From Desulfovibrio sp. MES5 (GTDB taxonomy: Bacteria; Desulfobacterota; Desulfovibrionia; Desulfovibrionales; Desulfovibrionaceae): a stretch of DNA of 64,000 nucleotides. The stretch's first letter is position 1; each line of letters begins with the position of its first letter. The stretch covers positions 48,792-112,791 of the forward strand of contig NZ_MJUZ01000051.1 of NCBI RefSeq assembly GCF_002237645.1, read 5' to 3'. Under the pieces are notes generated by a model that saw only the letters and a list, made by a program, of their open reading frames with translations, ran no database searches and was not told the DNA's origin. Position numbers and translations under genes: made by a program. Shown here piece by piece: positions 20,244 to 29,253 of the stretch.

Positions 20244-20270
20244 AAGAGAGGGGCGAATAGCCCCTCTCTT
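20244..20270 (+). terminator. Hairpin after yfdX2
   Basis: AAGAGAGGGGC (20244-20254) pairs perfectly with GCCCCTCTCTT (20260-20270) around a 5-base loop. Only a short T-stretch follows, so termination may be partial. Confidence 0.5.
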
Positions 20271-20322
20271 CGCGATGAAGGCTTGATTTTCCTGATCTCA
20301 TGATCCATCAAGGAGATATCGC

Positions 20323-20934
20323 ATGAATGCAAATACCATCGCCGATTCGAATGCGGATAACCCTGCCGATGCCGTGTGTTCACTGACCCAAAATTGGTGG
20401 TTGTTTGCGCTGCGCGGCATATTCGCGTTGATTTTTGCAGTCCTCGCATTCTGGATGCCACACTCGGCTTTGTTCGCCATGACGATAGTGTTCGGCGCAT
20501 TTTCTTTGGTCAATGGTGCGTTCAACCTGGTTGCAGCGGTGCGGCAAATGCGGCAAAAGCAGCGCTGGGGCTGGCTGTTGTTCAGCGGCATCGTCGGCAT
20601 ACTCACCGGTGTCGTTGTGGTAGTTGCCCCTCTGGCTGCCACTTTGGCGTTGGCCTATTTCTTGTGGGTAAGCGTGGCATTCTGGGCAATTTTCACCGGT
20701 ATGCTGGAGATATCCGCCGCCGTTCGTCTACGCCGGGAAATCAAGGGCGAGATCTGGCTTGCCCTCAGCGGCCTGCTTTCCGTGCTCCTCGGTGCGATCA
20801 TCCTATGGATGTTTTTTACCCGCCCGATCGAATCATTTCTGGCCGCGGGCTGGGTATTGGGTTTCCATGCTGCGATCTTCGGTATGACTCTTTTGCTTCT
20901 TAGTTGGCGTTTGCGCAAAGCGCGTCAGAGGTAA
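20323..20934 (+). CDS. hdeD: HdeD-family membrane protein
   Basis: The protein has 203 residues and about six hydrophobic helices, with the DUF308/HdeD pattern LRGIFALIFAVLAF and LFSGIVGILTGVVVV. HdeD is an inner-membrane protein linked to acid resistance at high cell density. Within stress-tolerance loci it follows the yfdX pair, as here. An AAGGAG ribosome binding site precedes the ATG. Confidence 0.85.
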   Translation: MNANTIADSNADNPADAVCSLTQNWWLFALRGIFALIFAVLAFWMPHSALFAMTIVFGAFSLVNGAFNLVAAVRQMRQKQRWGWLLFSGIVGILTGVVVVVAPLAATLALAYFLWVSVAFWAIFTGMLEISAAVRLRREIKGEIWLALSGLLSVLLGAIILWMFFTRPIESFLAAGWVLGFHAAIFGMTLLLLSWRLRKARQR

Positions 20935-21032
20935 GGGCGTGAAAAACCAAACCGTAAGATCATCTTTGAAAATCAACATATCCAATCACCCGGGTCCACT
21001 CACCTGGGCGGACAACCCTAAAGGGCTTGAGC

Positions 21033-22178
21033 ATGCGTATACAATATAGCTATCGACTCGTCGAAAAAGAATTTCATGAACCTTGGCGAATGTCTGTAGA
21101 AAAAGCGGTTGAACCCGCTCTCAAGCCGCTGATCGAAAAGCGCTCCGAAGATTCGGTACGTCTTCAAATCGTCCTCGAACGCGCGAAAAAAGGATCTCGC
21201 TTAACGGCCAGTGGCCACATGCACTTGCCGGGCAAAAAAATCGTCAGCGTCACTGCATCGCATAACGATCTGACGCCTCTCGCGCACATGCTAGCGCAGG
21301 CGTTGTTCCGGCAGGCCAAGAAGCACTTTGATCGGCTGAGCGCTCAGGATCAAATCAAGCGTAAGGCGCGTCGTGAACGCTTGCGCGAGCTCAAGGCGCG
21401 GATCGACACTCAACCTGCCTCTGTCGTCCAGCAAGCACGCGGGATAATCGAGACGCTGCTGCCGAAGGTTGAGGCCGTTGCGCAACGCGAGTTGGCTTAT
21501 CTGCATGCCGCCGGTGATTTGCCTCGCGATTATCCGACGCTGCACGACGTGGTGGACGAAGCGATTGCTCTGGCTGAATCGGTATGGACATCCGTTCCAG
21601 AAGAAAATGCCGCTTACCTCGATCTTTTGAAGCATCTTTTTGCCGTCATTGATCGCGAAGTGGCAAACAGCCGGCAATATGGCGAGGCCGTTTCGCTGGA
21701 TGCGCCGGTCGAAGCGGATGCGCAGGACATGGCGGAGGCCATGGTAGAGGAAGAGTTCTACGAGTTTTATCAGCCTGATGACGCACTCAGCCTGGCCGAC
21801 GTCATGGCTGATAGTCGGCTTCCCGACCCAGCAGCAATCGCCGAACAGGAGGAAATTGGTGACAGATCGAGCGAATTCGCATTTGCATTCGACCTGATGA
21901 AGGGTATGCCGCACTTGTGGCGCCGCATTTTTCTGCTTATCCGGGTGGATGGGCTGGATGCAGGCTGCGCTGCTGAAATCCTGCGGATGCCTAATAAGAT
22001 AGATGCTGTCAGAGCGGGGCTCATTCAAGCCGAAGCCTTCATTGCGGCTCACGTGGAAGATGCCGGCGTGAGCGAAGACGGGAACGATTGGATCAAAGGC
22101 GTAAATTGGTCGGCGATGTCGGTGATCCGAAGCGAGGCAACCTCACCGCAGTCCAAGGAAGCGAACCATGAAAAATGA
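21033..22178 (+). CDS. Hypothetical protein of the stress-tolerance locus with HPF-like N-terminus
   Basis: The protein has 381 residues. The N-terminal 100 residues (QIVLERAKKGSRLTASGHMH, then KIVSVTASHNDLTPLAHMLA) look like the ribosome-associated HPF/RaiA fold. The acidic middle is followed by a C-terminal segment (RRIFLLIRVDGLDAGCAAEI) resembling sigma region 4. I do not recognise a named family with certainty; loci of this type carry an unknown gene at this position, before trx. AAGGG lies before the ATG at 21033. It overlaps trx by 11 bases, so translation is coupled. Confidence 0.65.
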   Translation: MRIQYSYRLVEKEFHEPWRMSVEKAVEPALKPLIEKRSEDSVRLQIVLERAKKGSRLTASGHMHLPGKKIVSVTASHNDLTPLAHMLAQALFRQAKKHFDRLSAQDQIKRKARRERLRELKARIDTQPASVVQQARGIIETLLPKVEAVAQRELAYLHAAGDLPRDYPTLHDVVDEAIALAESVWTSVPEENAAYLDLLKHLFAVIDREVANSRQYGEAVSLDAPVEADAQDMAEAMVEEEFYEFYQPDDALSLADVMADSRLPDPAAIAEQEEIGDRSSEFAFAFDLMKGMPHLWRRIFLLIRVDGLDAGCAAEILRMPNKIDAVRAGLIQAEAFIAAHVEDAGVSEDGNDWIKGVNWSAMSVIRSEATSPQSKEANHEK

Positions 22179-22608
22179 ACTCCACATCGTCTGCCCACAT
22201 TGCCAGTCCATCAACAGCGTGCCGGCCGCCAAGCTCGCGGATCGTCCCAACTGCGGCCGCTGCCAGCAGCCCTTGTTCACCGGCGAGCCCATCGAGTTGA
22301 CCACGGCGACGTTCTCGCGCCACGTGGAGCGCAGCGATCTGCCGCTGCTGGTCGATTTCTGGGCGCCCTGGTGCGGGCCGTGCAAGATGATGGCGCCGCA
22401 GTTTCAACAAGCCGCGCGCCAGCTCGAACCCGGGATCAGGCTGGCAAAGGTGAACACCGAGGCTGAGCCCCACCTGGCCGCGCAGTTCGGTATCCGCAGC
22501 ATTCCGACGCTCGCCCTGTTCCAGGGCGGACGTGAGATCGCACGCCAGACAGGCGCCATGGGCGCGCAGGACATCGTGCGCTGGGCATCTGCACATGTGG
22601 GACGCTGA
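22168..22608 (+). CDS. trx: Thioredoxin with N-terminal zinc ribbon (TrxC type)
   Basis: The protein has 146 residues. An N-terminal zinc site with two CX2C pairs (Cys9/12 and Cys29/32) precedes a thioredoxin domain with active site WCGPC (Cys69/72) and the cis-Pro loop SIPTLALF. This matches thioredoxin 2. It reduces disulphides during oxidative and heat stress. The ATG overlaps the end of the upstream unknown gene, and the stop lies three bases before the antiporter start, so all three are translationally linked. Confidence 0.9.
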   Translation: MKNELHIVCPHCQSINSVPAAKLADRPNCGRCQQPLFTGEPIELTTATFSRHVERSDLPLLVDFWAPWCGPCKMMAPQFQQAARQLEPGIRLAKVNTEAEPHLAAQFGIRSIPTLALFQGGREIARQTGAMGAQDIVRWASAHVGR

Positions 22609-22611
22609 CCG

Positions 22612-24327
22612 ATGCAGGATTTGCTCGGCACTACCCTGATCCTGCTGGCGGCGTGCAGCCTGGCGGCGGTGGCGACGGCGGCGTTCAGAGTACCCGCCTT
22701 GCTGGGTTACCTCGCCGCCGGCGCCTTACTGGGCCCCTCAGTCACCGGCGTGATCGCGCCGGGAGAAGCGCTTGATTTTCTGTCCGAGCTGGGAGTGGCG
22801 CTACTGCTGTTCATGGTCGGACTGGAATTCTCCCTCGGGCACTTTTGGCTCACTCGCAAGACCGTACTGGTGGCTGGCAGTTTGCAGATGGTCGTTGTGG
22901 CCGCACCTCTGACCCTGATGCTGATGGGGTTGGGGCAGCCAGCTCAGAGCGCTGCGCTGCTCGGCGCTGCGGCGGCCATGTCTTCCACGGCGCTGGTCAG
23001 CCGGCAGTTGGCCGACCAGGGTGAACTCACCACACGCCATGGCCGCAGCGCCATCGCCGTGCTGGTCTTTCAGGATCTGGCCAGCGTGCCCCTGTTGGCC
23101 TTGCTGGCGATCTGGGCGCGCGGCGAGTCGCCGAAGGTCGAGAGCATGCTGCTCGAAGTGTTGGGCGTGCTGGTGTTGTTCGCAGCAGCGGCGGTTGCTT
23201 CGCGCCGTCTGTTGCATGGCCTGCTGGGCTGGGTGGCTCGCCAAGGTCATGAGGAAGCGTTCATGCTCGCCTCCCTGTGTGTGGTCGTGGCCGCGGCCGC
23301 CGCTGCGCACGCCGTCGGCGTATCCGCCGCCCTGGGCGCGTTTCTGGCCGGCATGGTGCTGGGCGAGAGCGACGTCCGGCACCACATGGAAAACCACCTC
23401 AAACCGTTTCGCGATGTGTTGTCGGGGGTGTTCTTCGTGACTGTCGGCCTGCAGCTGGACGGAGCACAGATTCTTTCGGCACCGCTGACGGTGTTGGCGT
23501 GGCTGGCAGTGCTGGTACCGGTCAAGATCGGGCTCAACACCCTGGCCTTGCGGGCGACGCGCCTGTCCGCCCTCGATGCCTGGCGCACGGGCATAGCGTT
23601 GGGGCATGGCGGCGAGTTCGCCCTGCTGTTGTTGGGCATGGTCTTGCAGCAGCATCTGATTCCCCCGACCGTCGTACAACCCATGCTGGTTGCGCTGGTG
23701 CTCAGCATGGCCTTGGCACCGCTACTGATCCGCCATCACGATGTACTTGCCCGGTTCTTGAGCCGCACCGGTGGCGTCATTCAGCCACCCCAGGCTGAAG
23801 AAGTCGAGATCGCCGCGCAGACGGCGCGATATCGAGACCATGTCATCGTTTGCGGCGCGGGCGAGCTTGGCCTGACAGTCAGCGAGATTCTTCGCCACGC
23901 CGGCGTGGCGCATCTGCTGCTGGAGGCGGACGCGCAGAAGGTCGAGGCCGCGCGTGCCGCCGGCGCGCCGGTGTTCCATGGCGATGCCAGTCGGCCCGAT
24001 ACCTTGCTGGCTGCCGGCTTGACGCATGCGCACATGGTGGTGCTGACGTTCGCCCATGCCCAGCAAGCGTTGCGCATCGCCCAGGCGATTGCCGAGCGCC
24101 GTCCGGCGCTGACCTTGTGGGTGTCATGCAGAAGTACGACCGCGGCCGATGCATTTCGCGCCATGCCCAACGTGCGTGTGTACCAGCAATCCTTTGCCGC
24201 AGGCCTTGGGCTGGCAGAACAGGTGATGTCGACGCTTGGCATGTCGACCGAGCTGATTGAAGGACACATCAGCGCAATGCGCCGCCGTCTCGACAGCAGC
24301 CGTTTTCCAGGGAGTTCATCGTCATGA
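22612..24327 (+). CDS. kefB: KefB-like cation/proton antiporter, CPA2 family
   Basis: The protein has 571 residues. About twelve membrane helices form a Na+/H+ exchanger-type domain, followed by a TrkA-N/RCK domain (about 395-520) with the nucleotide-binding motif IVCGAGELG. Such proteins export K+ in exchange for protons, acidifying the cytoplasm against electrophile stress. In the stress-tolerance locus it follows trx. It overlaps psiE by four bases. Confidence 0.88.
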   Translation: MQDLLGTTLILLAACSLAAVATAAFRVPALLGYLAAGALLGPSVTGVIAPGEALDFLSELGVALLLFMVGLEFSLGHFWLTRKTVLVAGSLQMVVVAAPLTLMLMGLGQPAQSAALLGAAAAMSSTALVSRQLADQGELTTRHGRSAIAVLVFQDLASVPLLALLAIWARGESPKVESMLLEVLGVLVLFAAAAVASRRLLHGLLGWVARQGHEEAFMLASLCVVVAAAAAAHAVGVSAALGAFLAGMVLGESDVRHHMENHLKPFRDVLSGVFFVTVGLQLDGAQILSAPLTVLAWLAVLVPVKIGLNTLALRATRLSALDAWRTGIALGHGGEFALLLLGMVLQQHLIPPTVVQPMLVALVLSMALAPLLIRHHDVLARFLSRTGGVIQPPQAEEVEIAAQTARYRDHVIVCGAGELGLTVSEILRHAGVAHLLLEADAQKVEAARAAGAPVFHGDASRPDTLLAAGLTHAHMVVLTFAHAQQALRIAQAIAERRPALTLWVSCRSTTAADAFRAMPNVRVYQQSFAAGLGLAEQVMSTLGMSTELIEGHISAMRRRLDSSRFPGSSSS

Positions 24328-24799
24328 AATCAACACGCCTTAACCCATTTCAGGTCTTCCGTGACCAATGGGCCATCATGAGTTTATACGAGCGCTTCGA
24401 GCAGGTCGTCGCCTTCGTTCTGTCGGCGGTAATTGCCGTCATCATCGTGGTGTCGCTGTTCCAGCTCATCGCCATCGTCTTCACGCTGCTGGTCCTCGAT
24501 GCCTTCAATCCCCTGGATCACAAGGTATTCCAGAGTGTGTTCGGCATGATCATGACGCTCTTGATCGCGATGGAGTTCAAGCATTCCATTGTTCGCGTGG
24601 CGCTGCGTCGGGACAGCATCATCCAGGTCAAGACCGTGATCCTCATCGGCCTGATCGCGCTGGCGCGCAAGTTCGTGATCCTGACCCCGAGGCGAGCCCC
24701 GCAAAGATAGCCGCGCTGGCAGGCGCCACGCTGGCTCTGGGTGCGACCTACTGGCTGCTGCGCAAGCGCGGCGACCGCGCCGCCGAGACCTCTGAGTGA
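24324..24799 (+). pseudogene. psiE: PsiE family protein, frameshifted near the 3' end
   Basis: The protein is membrane-bound, with four hydrophobic segments typical of PsiE (phosphate-starvation-inducible). The in-frame product stops at 24710 after LARKFVILTPRRAPQR. The next frame carries the natural-looking tail DPEASPAKIAALAG and ends at 24799. One base missing near 24685, where an extra G would restore CTG-GAC-CCC, explains the break. The four core helices would still be made as a 128-residue protein, so function may persist. The final TGA coincides with the IS3 end, which may have supplied it. Confidence 0.75.
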
Positions 24800-24858
24800 C
24801 CCTCCCCCCGAAAAGTATGCCATTGAAAAGTTAGTGTTCCTGGCATAGGAGCACAAGA

Positions 24859-25125
24859 ATGAAACGTAGCAGATTCACCGAAGAACAGATTATTGGGATA
24901 TTGCGGCAAGCCGAGGCTGGCGTTCGCGTTGTCGATCTTTGCCGTCAGCATGGCATTTCGGATGCGACCTTTTACAAATGGCGCAGCAAGTTCGGTGGGA
25001 TGAACATCTCTGACGCCAAGCGTTTGCGCCAGTTGGAGGAAGAGAACGCCCGGCTGAAAAGACTTGTGGGCGAACAAGCGCTTGATATCGTCGTCCTGAA
25101 GGACGTGATCTCAAAAAACTTTTGA
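24859..25125 (+). CDS. IS3-family transposase OrfA
   Basis: The protein has 88 residues. An N-terminal helix-turn-helix (FTEEQIIGILRQAEAG, VVDLCRQHGISDATFYKWRS) precedes a leucine-zipper coil (RLRQLEEENARLKRLVGEQA). This is standard for IS3 OrfA of the IS407/IS51-like kind. A slippery A6-C stretch at 25113-25119 just before the stop should allow -1 frameshifting to make the OrfAB fusion. A good GGAG precedes the ATG. Confidence 0.9.
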   Translation: MKRSRFTEEQIIGILRQAEAGVRVVDLCRQHGISDATFYKWRSKFGGMNISDAKRLRQLEEENARLKRLVGEQALDIVVLKDVISKNF

Positions 25126-25667
25126 GGCCCGCAGCCAACAGGGAAGCCGTGCATCACATTCAGACTGCGCATGGCTACTCAGAGCGGCGGGCTTGCCGAG
25201 TGATTCAGTTTAATCGCTGTTCAGCCAGACGGCCACCATCTGAGGACCGTGATCTTCTTTTGCGGACTCGGATGCTGGAACTGGCAAATGACAGGCGGCG
25301 TTTCGGTTCTCCGCGCTTGCACGAATTATTGCGTCGGGAAGAGCTGGTGCAGAACCATAAGCGGACAGAAAGGATTTACCAGGAAGAAAACCTTTCACTG
25401 CGTACCCGCAAGCGAGTGAAGCGTCCAAGCCATGCCCGTATTGTCCAGGCTGGCCCTGCTGGCCCAGATGAACAATGGGCGATGGATTTCGTAAGCGACT
25501 CCCTTATGGGTGGGCGACGCATCCGGATTTTGACAATTGCCGATCTGTGGGATCGTTCAAGCCCCGCACTCGAAGTGGATATGTCGTTGCCTGGAGTACG
25601 AGTTGTGCGCGTCCTTGAAAGACTACGCCTTCAAGGTCGGTTGCCACAGCGAATCAAGGTTGATAAC

Positions 25668-25883
25668 GTACTACCTACTAAGTCAACTCACTGCGTCAGG
25701 CAAAAGTATCCAGTAGGTGCTTTTTGAGCACCCTCTGAGTGCAAAAAACATCTGTCCGGCGGTGCTCGCTCTGCTTGGGATACCTGCTTACCATAGTGAC
25801 ATAGGTCCGTGACGGCCCAACAAAACTTAACAGAGCATGTGTAACCCGGCGAGCAGGCCCGAGCATTATCTACGAGATCTCAG
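25668..25883 (-). ncRNA. Candidate bridge RNA region of the IS110-type element
   Basis: The longer non-coding end lies downstream of the transposase, as in the IS1111 subgroup, where the guide (bridge) RNA is encoded. A stem-loop is visible here: GGTGCT (25716-25721) pairs with AGCACC (25727-25732). The RNA boundaries and the target-binding loops were not resolved. Confidence 0.4.
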
Positions 25884-27173
25884 TCAGGGTATTTGTCCCG
25901 AAAGAGTCCAACGGCCCATTGAGCAGGTCCTGCCGCCAGGAATTTCGATGTCATGATATCCTCGGTAGTCCATTGCGTTTTTTATCAAGGAATGAGCTAC
26001 TCTGGCTACCTTGATTGCAATGGCGCAATATGCCTTACGTTTCAAGTCTGCATTATTTCTGTCCTGAGCGATGTAAGTTTCGTATTTACGACGAAATGAA
26101 TTTTCACGTTGCCTGATTGCCACAGTTGCGGCGAGCCAAAATGCATATCTCAATCTTGCATTACCCCTCTTGCTGATGCGATAGCGGCTTTTGGATTGAC
26201 CGCTTTGGCTTCCAGAGAGATTAAATCCACAAAAAGAAAGATACTGCCGATGATGAGCAAACCGCCGCAGGTCTCCACTCTCAGCCAATATTATTAGTGC
26301 CAGAATCGGACCGATTCCTGGAATTGTTTGTAGACGGTGATAGTCGGGATTGTTTGTAAGTATCCCAATTGACAGTTTCTCTAGGTCGTTACGTTGGGCC
26401 GTGAGCTGTAAATGCCGCTGCAACTGGATACGAAACCCATACAGCTCCGGACAGTTTTCCATAATCGGCAACCCAACGCTTTTTTGAGCCAGCTCGTAAA
26501 CTTCCTCAAGAAACCTCTCCTTCGCCACCTTCCGACCAACTAAATTCCAAGCCTGCGTTAGAAAATCTTCTTTGGAAATACTGGTGATACATAACGGTGT
26601 TGGAAATTTTTCCAAAAAGCGACAAAACCATTCGGTCCGACTGCTGTGAAAGTATTTTTCAAACTCCGGGAAGAACAACGGCAAATAATGATTAATCAGG
26701 CTATGCTGACAGCGCGTCCTGGCCAAGCCTATTTGGTGATATGTATTTGAAATCTCCTGTAAATGCATGAAACCTTGTAGCAATGGATCATGAAAAGGTT
26801 CGCTTACGCCCTGTTCCAGCAGGTACAGAATTACTTTTGCGTCTTTACGGTCATTTTTATCCCACGAATTGAATAACGCCTCCCGCACCCTGGAACATGC
26901 AAGCGACGAGACCAGATGTACATCTACTCCATGCTGTAACAGCCAGTTCGCTATGCAGCGGTGATAGTCAGCTGTCGGCTCTAAAGCCGCACGGACAGGG
27001 ACGCCTTGGCTTTTAAGAAGCGCGGTCAGTTTTGCAAAGTCTTCAAATGAATTCGCCACCCGGTATCCTTTCTGGTGACCATCAGGCCACAGGATAAGGA
27101 CTTCATGGCTGTGCTTCGCCACATCGATGGCTACCAAAATCAGTTCATTTTTGTTATTTTGACGTGAGGTCAT
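25884..27173 (-). CDS. IS110-family transposase (DEDD recombinase)
   Basis: The protein has about 430 residues. The N-terminal RuvC-like DEDD domain begins with LVAIDVAKHSHEV. The C-terminal Transposase_20 domain has IPGIGPILALIILAE, then the serine-containing FCGFNLSGSQSGQSKSR and RYRISKRGNARLR. These enzymes use the two domains with a guide RNA to insert without target duplication. ATG at 27173 gives better spacing from AAGGAG than the ATG at 27182. The gene appears intact. Confidence 0.9.
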   Translation of the reverse strand: MTSRQNNKNELILVAIDVAKHSHEVLILWPDGHQKGYRVANSFEDFAKLTALLKSQGVPVRAALEPTADYHRCIANWLLQHGVDVHLVSSLACSRVREALFNSWDKNDRKDAKVILYLLEQGVSEPFHDPLLQGFMHLQEISNTYHQIGLARTRCQHSLINHYLPLFFPEFEKYFHSSRTEWFCRFLEKFPTPLCITSISKEDFLTQAWNLVGRKVAKERFLEEVYELAQKSVGLPIMENCPELYGFRIQLQRHLQLTAQRNDLEKLSIGILTNNPDYHRLQTIPGIGPILALIILAESGDLRRFAHHRQYLSFCGFNLSGSQSGQSKSRYRISKRGNARLRYAFWLAATVAIRQRENSFRRKYETYIAQDRNNADLKRKAYCAIAIKVARVAHSLIKNAMDYRGYHDIEIPGGRTCSMGRWTLSGQIP

Positions 27174-27590
27174 CGTTGTCATTCTCCTTTTGGATATGGT
27201 GATATCGTTAAGGATACTGATGACGACGGTGACCTGCTACTTAATGTTCCGGTGGTACTATGGGCCGGAATTTAGCGGTAAGGCCCTGGATACATGGGCT
27301 TTTGAGCATGGTGTGCAGATTGAGTTCTCTCGTCCGGGGAAGCCCACAGATAATGGGCACATTGAAAGCTTTAACGGAAAATTCCGGGATGAGTGTTTAA
27401 ATCAGAACGTGTTTCTGTCCCTGCACGATGCCCGCAGGACAGTTGAAGCCTGGCGGCAGGATTACAACCAGCAGCGACCGCACAGCTCATTGGGCTGGCT
27501 GACGCCGGAAGAGTTCCGTGAAAAGAATATAACCTGCAACCCAGTGGGAACCACTAACTTACAAGTGGTATGCGCAGTGGGGTAAGGTCA

Positions 27591-27754
27591 AGCTGGCTGG
27601 CCTCATTTGCTGTCATCTCAGCAAATTCTTTACTGAAGTGTATAGAACAAAGTGCTTCAGCGTCTAGGTCCTGCCGCTCCGCGAGGTCATAGGCATAGCA
27701 AAGTTGCTTGTCAGAAGCAGGCTGATTGGCACTGCGTGGGGTAAAACCGTACAT
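27591..27754 (-). pseudogene. Small accessory gene truncated by the IS3 element
   Basis: The frame starts at 27754 behind GAGGTGATT and encodes MYGFTPRSANQPASDKQ and further residues up to NEASQ. The frame then enters the IS3 terminal repeat at 27590. The PASDKQLCYAYDLAERQDLD pattern is seen in small proteins of phages and plasmids. The native C-terminus is lost. It was the last gene of the AT-rich element's minus-strand set. Confidence 0.55.
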
Positions 27755-27770
27755 AATCACCTCAAATTTG

Positions 27771-28052
27771 TCATAATAGTTGAAACTTTTTCCGAATATA
27801 CGCCATGGCTGAGGCGCGGGTGTAGCCAATCTTTGATCCTGCTCGTACGCGCTCTGCGGGACCTTTGTGCAAAGCGTCTTCGTTGGACAGCGTTTTTGCT
27901 GAGATCAACCCTCCTGTAGCCTTCGCTAGCTCTGCTCTTGAGACCACGGGCGGCAATTCCTGTTCAATGGATCTAAAAAATGCTTCTGTGCCGATGCCAT
28001 GGTTTATTAGTCTTTCAGAACGCTCAAAATTGCGTTGCCAGTATTGTTGCAT
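27771..28052 (-). CDS. Excisionase/AlpA-like DNA-binding protein, copy 2
   Basis: The protein has 93 residues. The start at 28052 has AGGAG upstream. The core pattern LPPVVSRAELAKATGGLIS, KTLSNEDA, KIGYTRASAMAYIRKK matches that of the 75-residue protein at 32791-33018 (LPPIFARRDVPKYCGTLIT ... GYERTAFIAWLRSR). Both look like small HTH proteins that read an integrase-linked site. A role as recombination directionality factor or regulator is inferred. Confidence 0.6.
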   Translation of the reverse strand: MQQYWQRNFERSERLINHGIGTEAFFRSIEQELPPVVSRAELAKATGGLISAKTLSNEDALHKGPAERVRAGSKIGYTRASAMAYIRKKFQLL

Positions 28053-28174
28053 GTATTCTCCTGCCTGTTGGGCTGATAAGGGTTGGTGTGGGAATGCATA
28101 CAATAAGCAGATAATAAAATAAAAAAAGGGTGTTGCCATTAAAGCAACACCCTCAAATATTTCGAGTGAAACAG

Positions 28175-29047
28175 TTAATTCTCTTCGGATTTGCCTTTCT
28201 GATAGGCAGAGACTTCATCCAGTAGAGCTCGTATCTCCTTTTCAATGCCGTCTCTAAAACGTGCATCCGTTATCTTTTCTACATCTTTCTTGATTCTATC
28301 GCGCAACTTTTGGATGTGACCTTTGAAAGCGGTCAATCTGCGGTCTATTTTTGGAATCTTATTTGTCGGTTGGGCAGTAGGCTTCTGCCCTGCGTCATCA
28401 GAACTAGAATCTAGCGGTTTTTTTGCTGCTTCCTTCTTTTCTATGGCCTCTAGCATCTTTTTGAATTCAGCTTGCTGCTTATCATCTTTCAATTTTGAAA
28501 GTTTAAGCAGCTTATTGCGCGACCAAAGGGGACTCGTAATAGCCGCTTCTTGTATGCCAGATGGGAGACTATTGAGCTTGAGTATCTCAGAGATGGTACT
28601 TTCTGCCTTGCCCAATTGAACTGCAACGTCTTGTTGAGCTAAACCAGATGCATTGATGATGTCTTGGATAGCTCGTGCTTCTTCCATGGGCAGGAGAGAG
28701 TTGCGCTGCAAATTCTCGGTCAGAGCAATTACCCTGTAATTTCCAGATACCAACTGAGCTGGCAATTCTTCAAGACCAAGTTCTAATGCCGCCTTGTATC
28801 TGCGCTCACCCGAGACTATTACTTTTTTATCGCCATCAACCCGGTATAGAATCGGAGTAATAATTCCATTAGCACTAATAGAGCCTTTCAACTCTTCAAG
28901 TTGCTGTTTATCAAAATAGCGCCGGGGCTGATTACTATCAGGCAATATCTCTGATATCTTGAGCATCTCGATCTTTGAGCTAACACCCACAGGGTTCTGT
29001 GGGACAGATTGAGCACTTGTCGACACCTTGGGCGGATCAATAGACAC
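28175..29047 (-). CDS. parB: ParB/Spo0J-type partition protein, solitary
   Basis: The protein has 290 residues. The ParB N-terminal domain contains the GERRYKAALELG CTP-binding-type motif and LTENLQRNSLLPMEEARA. A helix-turn-helix follows (GLAQQDVAVQLGKAESTISE). The C-terminal third is charged and coiled. A GTG start at 29047 is preceded by GAGGTG. No parA or other partition ATPase gene is in the window, so it may act in regulation or replication of the element rather than classical partition. Confidence 0.85.
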   Translation of the reverse strand: MSIDPPKVSTSAQSVPQNPVGVSSKIEMLKISEILPDSNQPRRYFDKQQLEELKGSISANGIITPILYRVDGDKKVIVSGERRYKAALELGLEELPAQLVSGNYRVIALTENLQRNSLLPMEEARAIQDIINASGLAQQDVAVQLGKAESTISEILKLNSLPSGIQEAAITSPLWSRNKLLKLSKLKDDKQQAEFKKMLEAIEKKEAAKKPLDSSSDDAGQKPTAQPTNKIPKIDRRLTAFKGHIQKLRDRIKKDVEKITDARFRDGIEKEIRALLDEVSAYQKGKSEEN

Positions 29048-29253
29048 AGCAACACCTCGTATTTTTTGACTATTTCACACTTCGGAACTCCGAAGTCACC
29101 AAAACAACCAATAAAGTCTGCGAGCAGGCCTTTTCATTAGCGTAGGGATGATTGACAAAAAAAGTCAACACAAACCAGGACCCCGATGTCCTGCGAACAT
29201 AAAGGCTTATTCGAGAGGTCTCGAGGATGCCACTACCTCCGCATCTCGCGTCA

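Larger units (their letters stand above)
25668..27261 (-). mobile_element. IS110/IS1111-type element inserted in orfB
   Basis: The element is about 1.59 kb, with edges set by the restored orfB reading frame (after GATAAC at 25667, before GGGCCGGAATT at about 27262; a shared G makes the edge uncertain by one base). Long terminal inverted repeats are absent, as usual for IS110. Its non-coding end on the transposase 3' side is about 216 bases and on the 5' side about 80 bases. Confidence 0.8.
25122..27585 (+). pseudogene. IS3-family transposase OrfB, split by IS110-type insertion
   Basis: The 5' part (25122-25667) carries the HTH_21 region and the first catalytic Asp (EQWAMDFVSD). The 3' part (from about 27262) resumes with GPEFSGKALDTWAFEHG, the catalytic Glu region HIESFNGKFRDEC and the closing RPHSSLGWLTPEEF. 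Joining KVDN to GPEF restores the frame across the insertion point. The transposase is inactive unless the inner element excises. Confidence 0.88.
24797..27590 (+). mobile_element. IS3-family element, interrupted by an IS110-type element
   Basis: The ends form imperfect inverted repeats of about 45 bases, starting TGACC on both sides (left from 24797, right ending at 27590). Both share AAGTTAGTG and TTCC at the same inner positions. orfA and orfB lie between. No matching 4-bp target duplication flanks it (TGAG on the left, AGCT on the right), so adjacent DNA was probably deleted or rearranged after insertion. It separates the stress-tolerance locus from the AT-rich integrative element. Confidence 0.85.
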
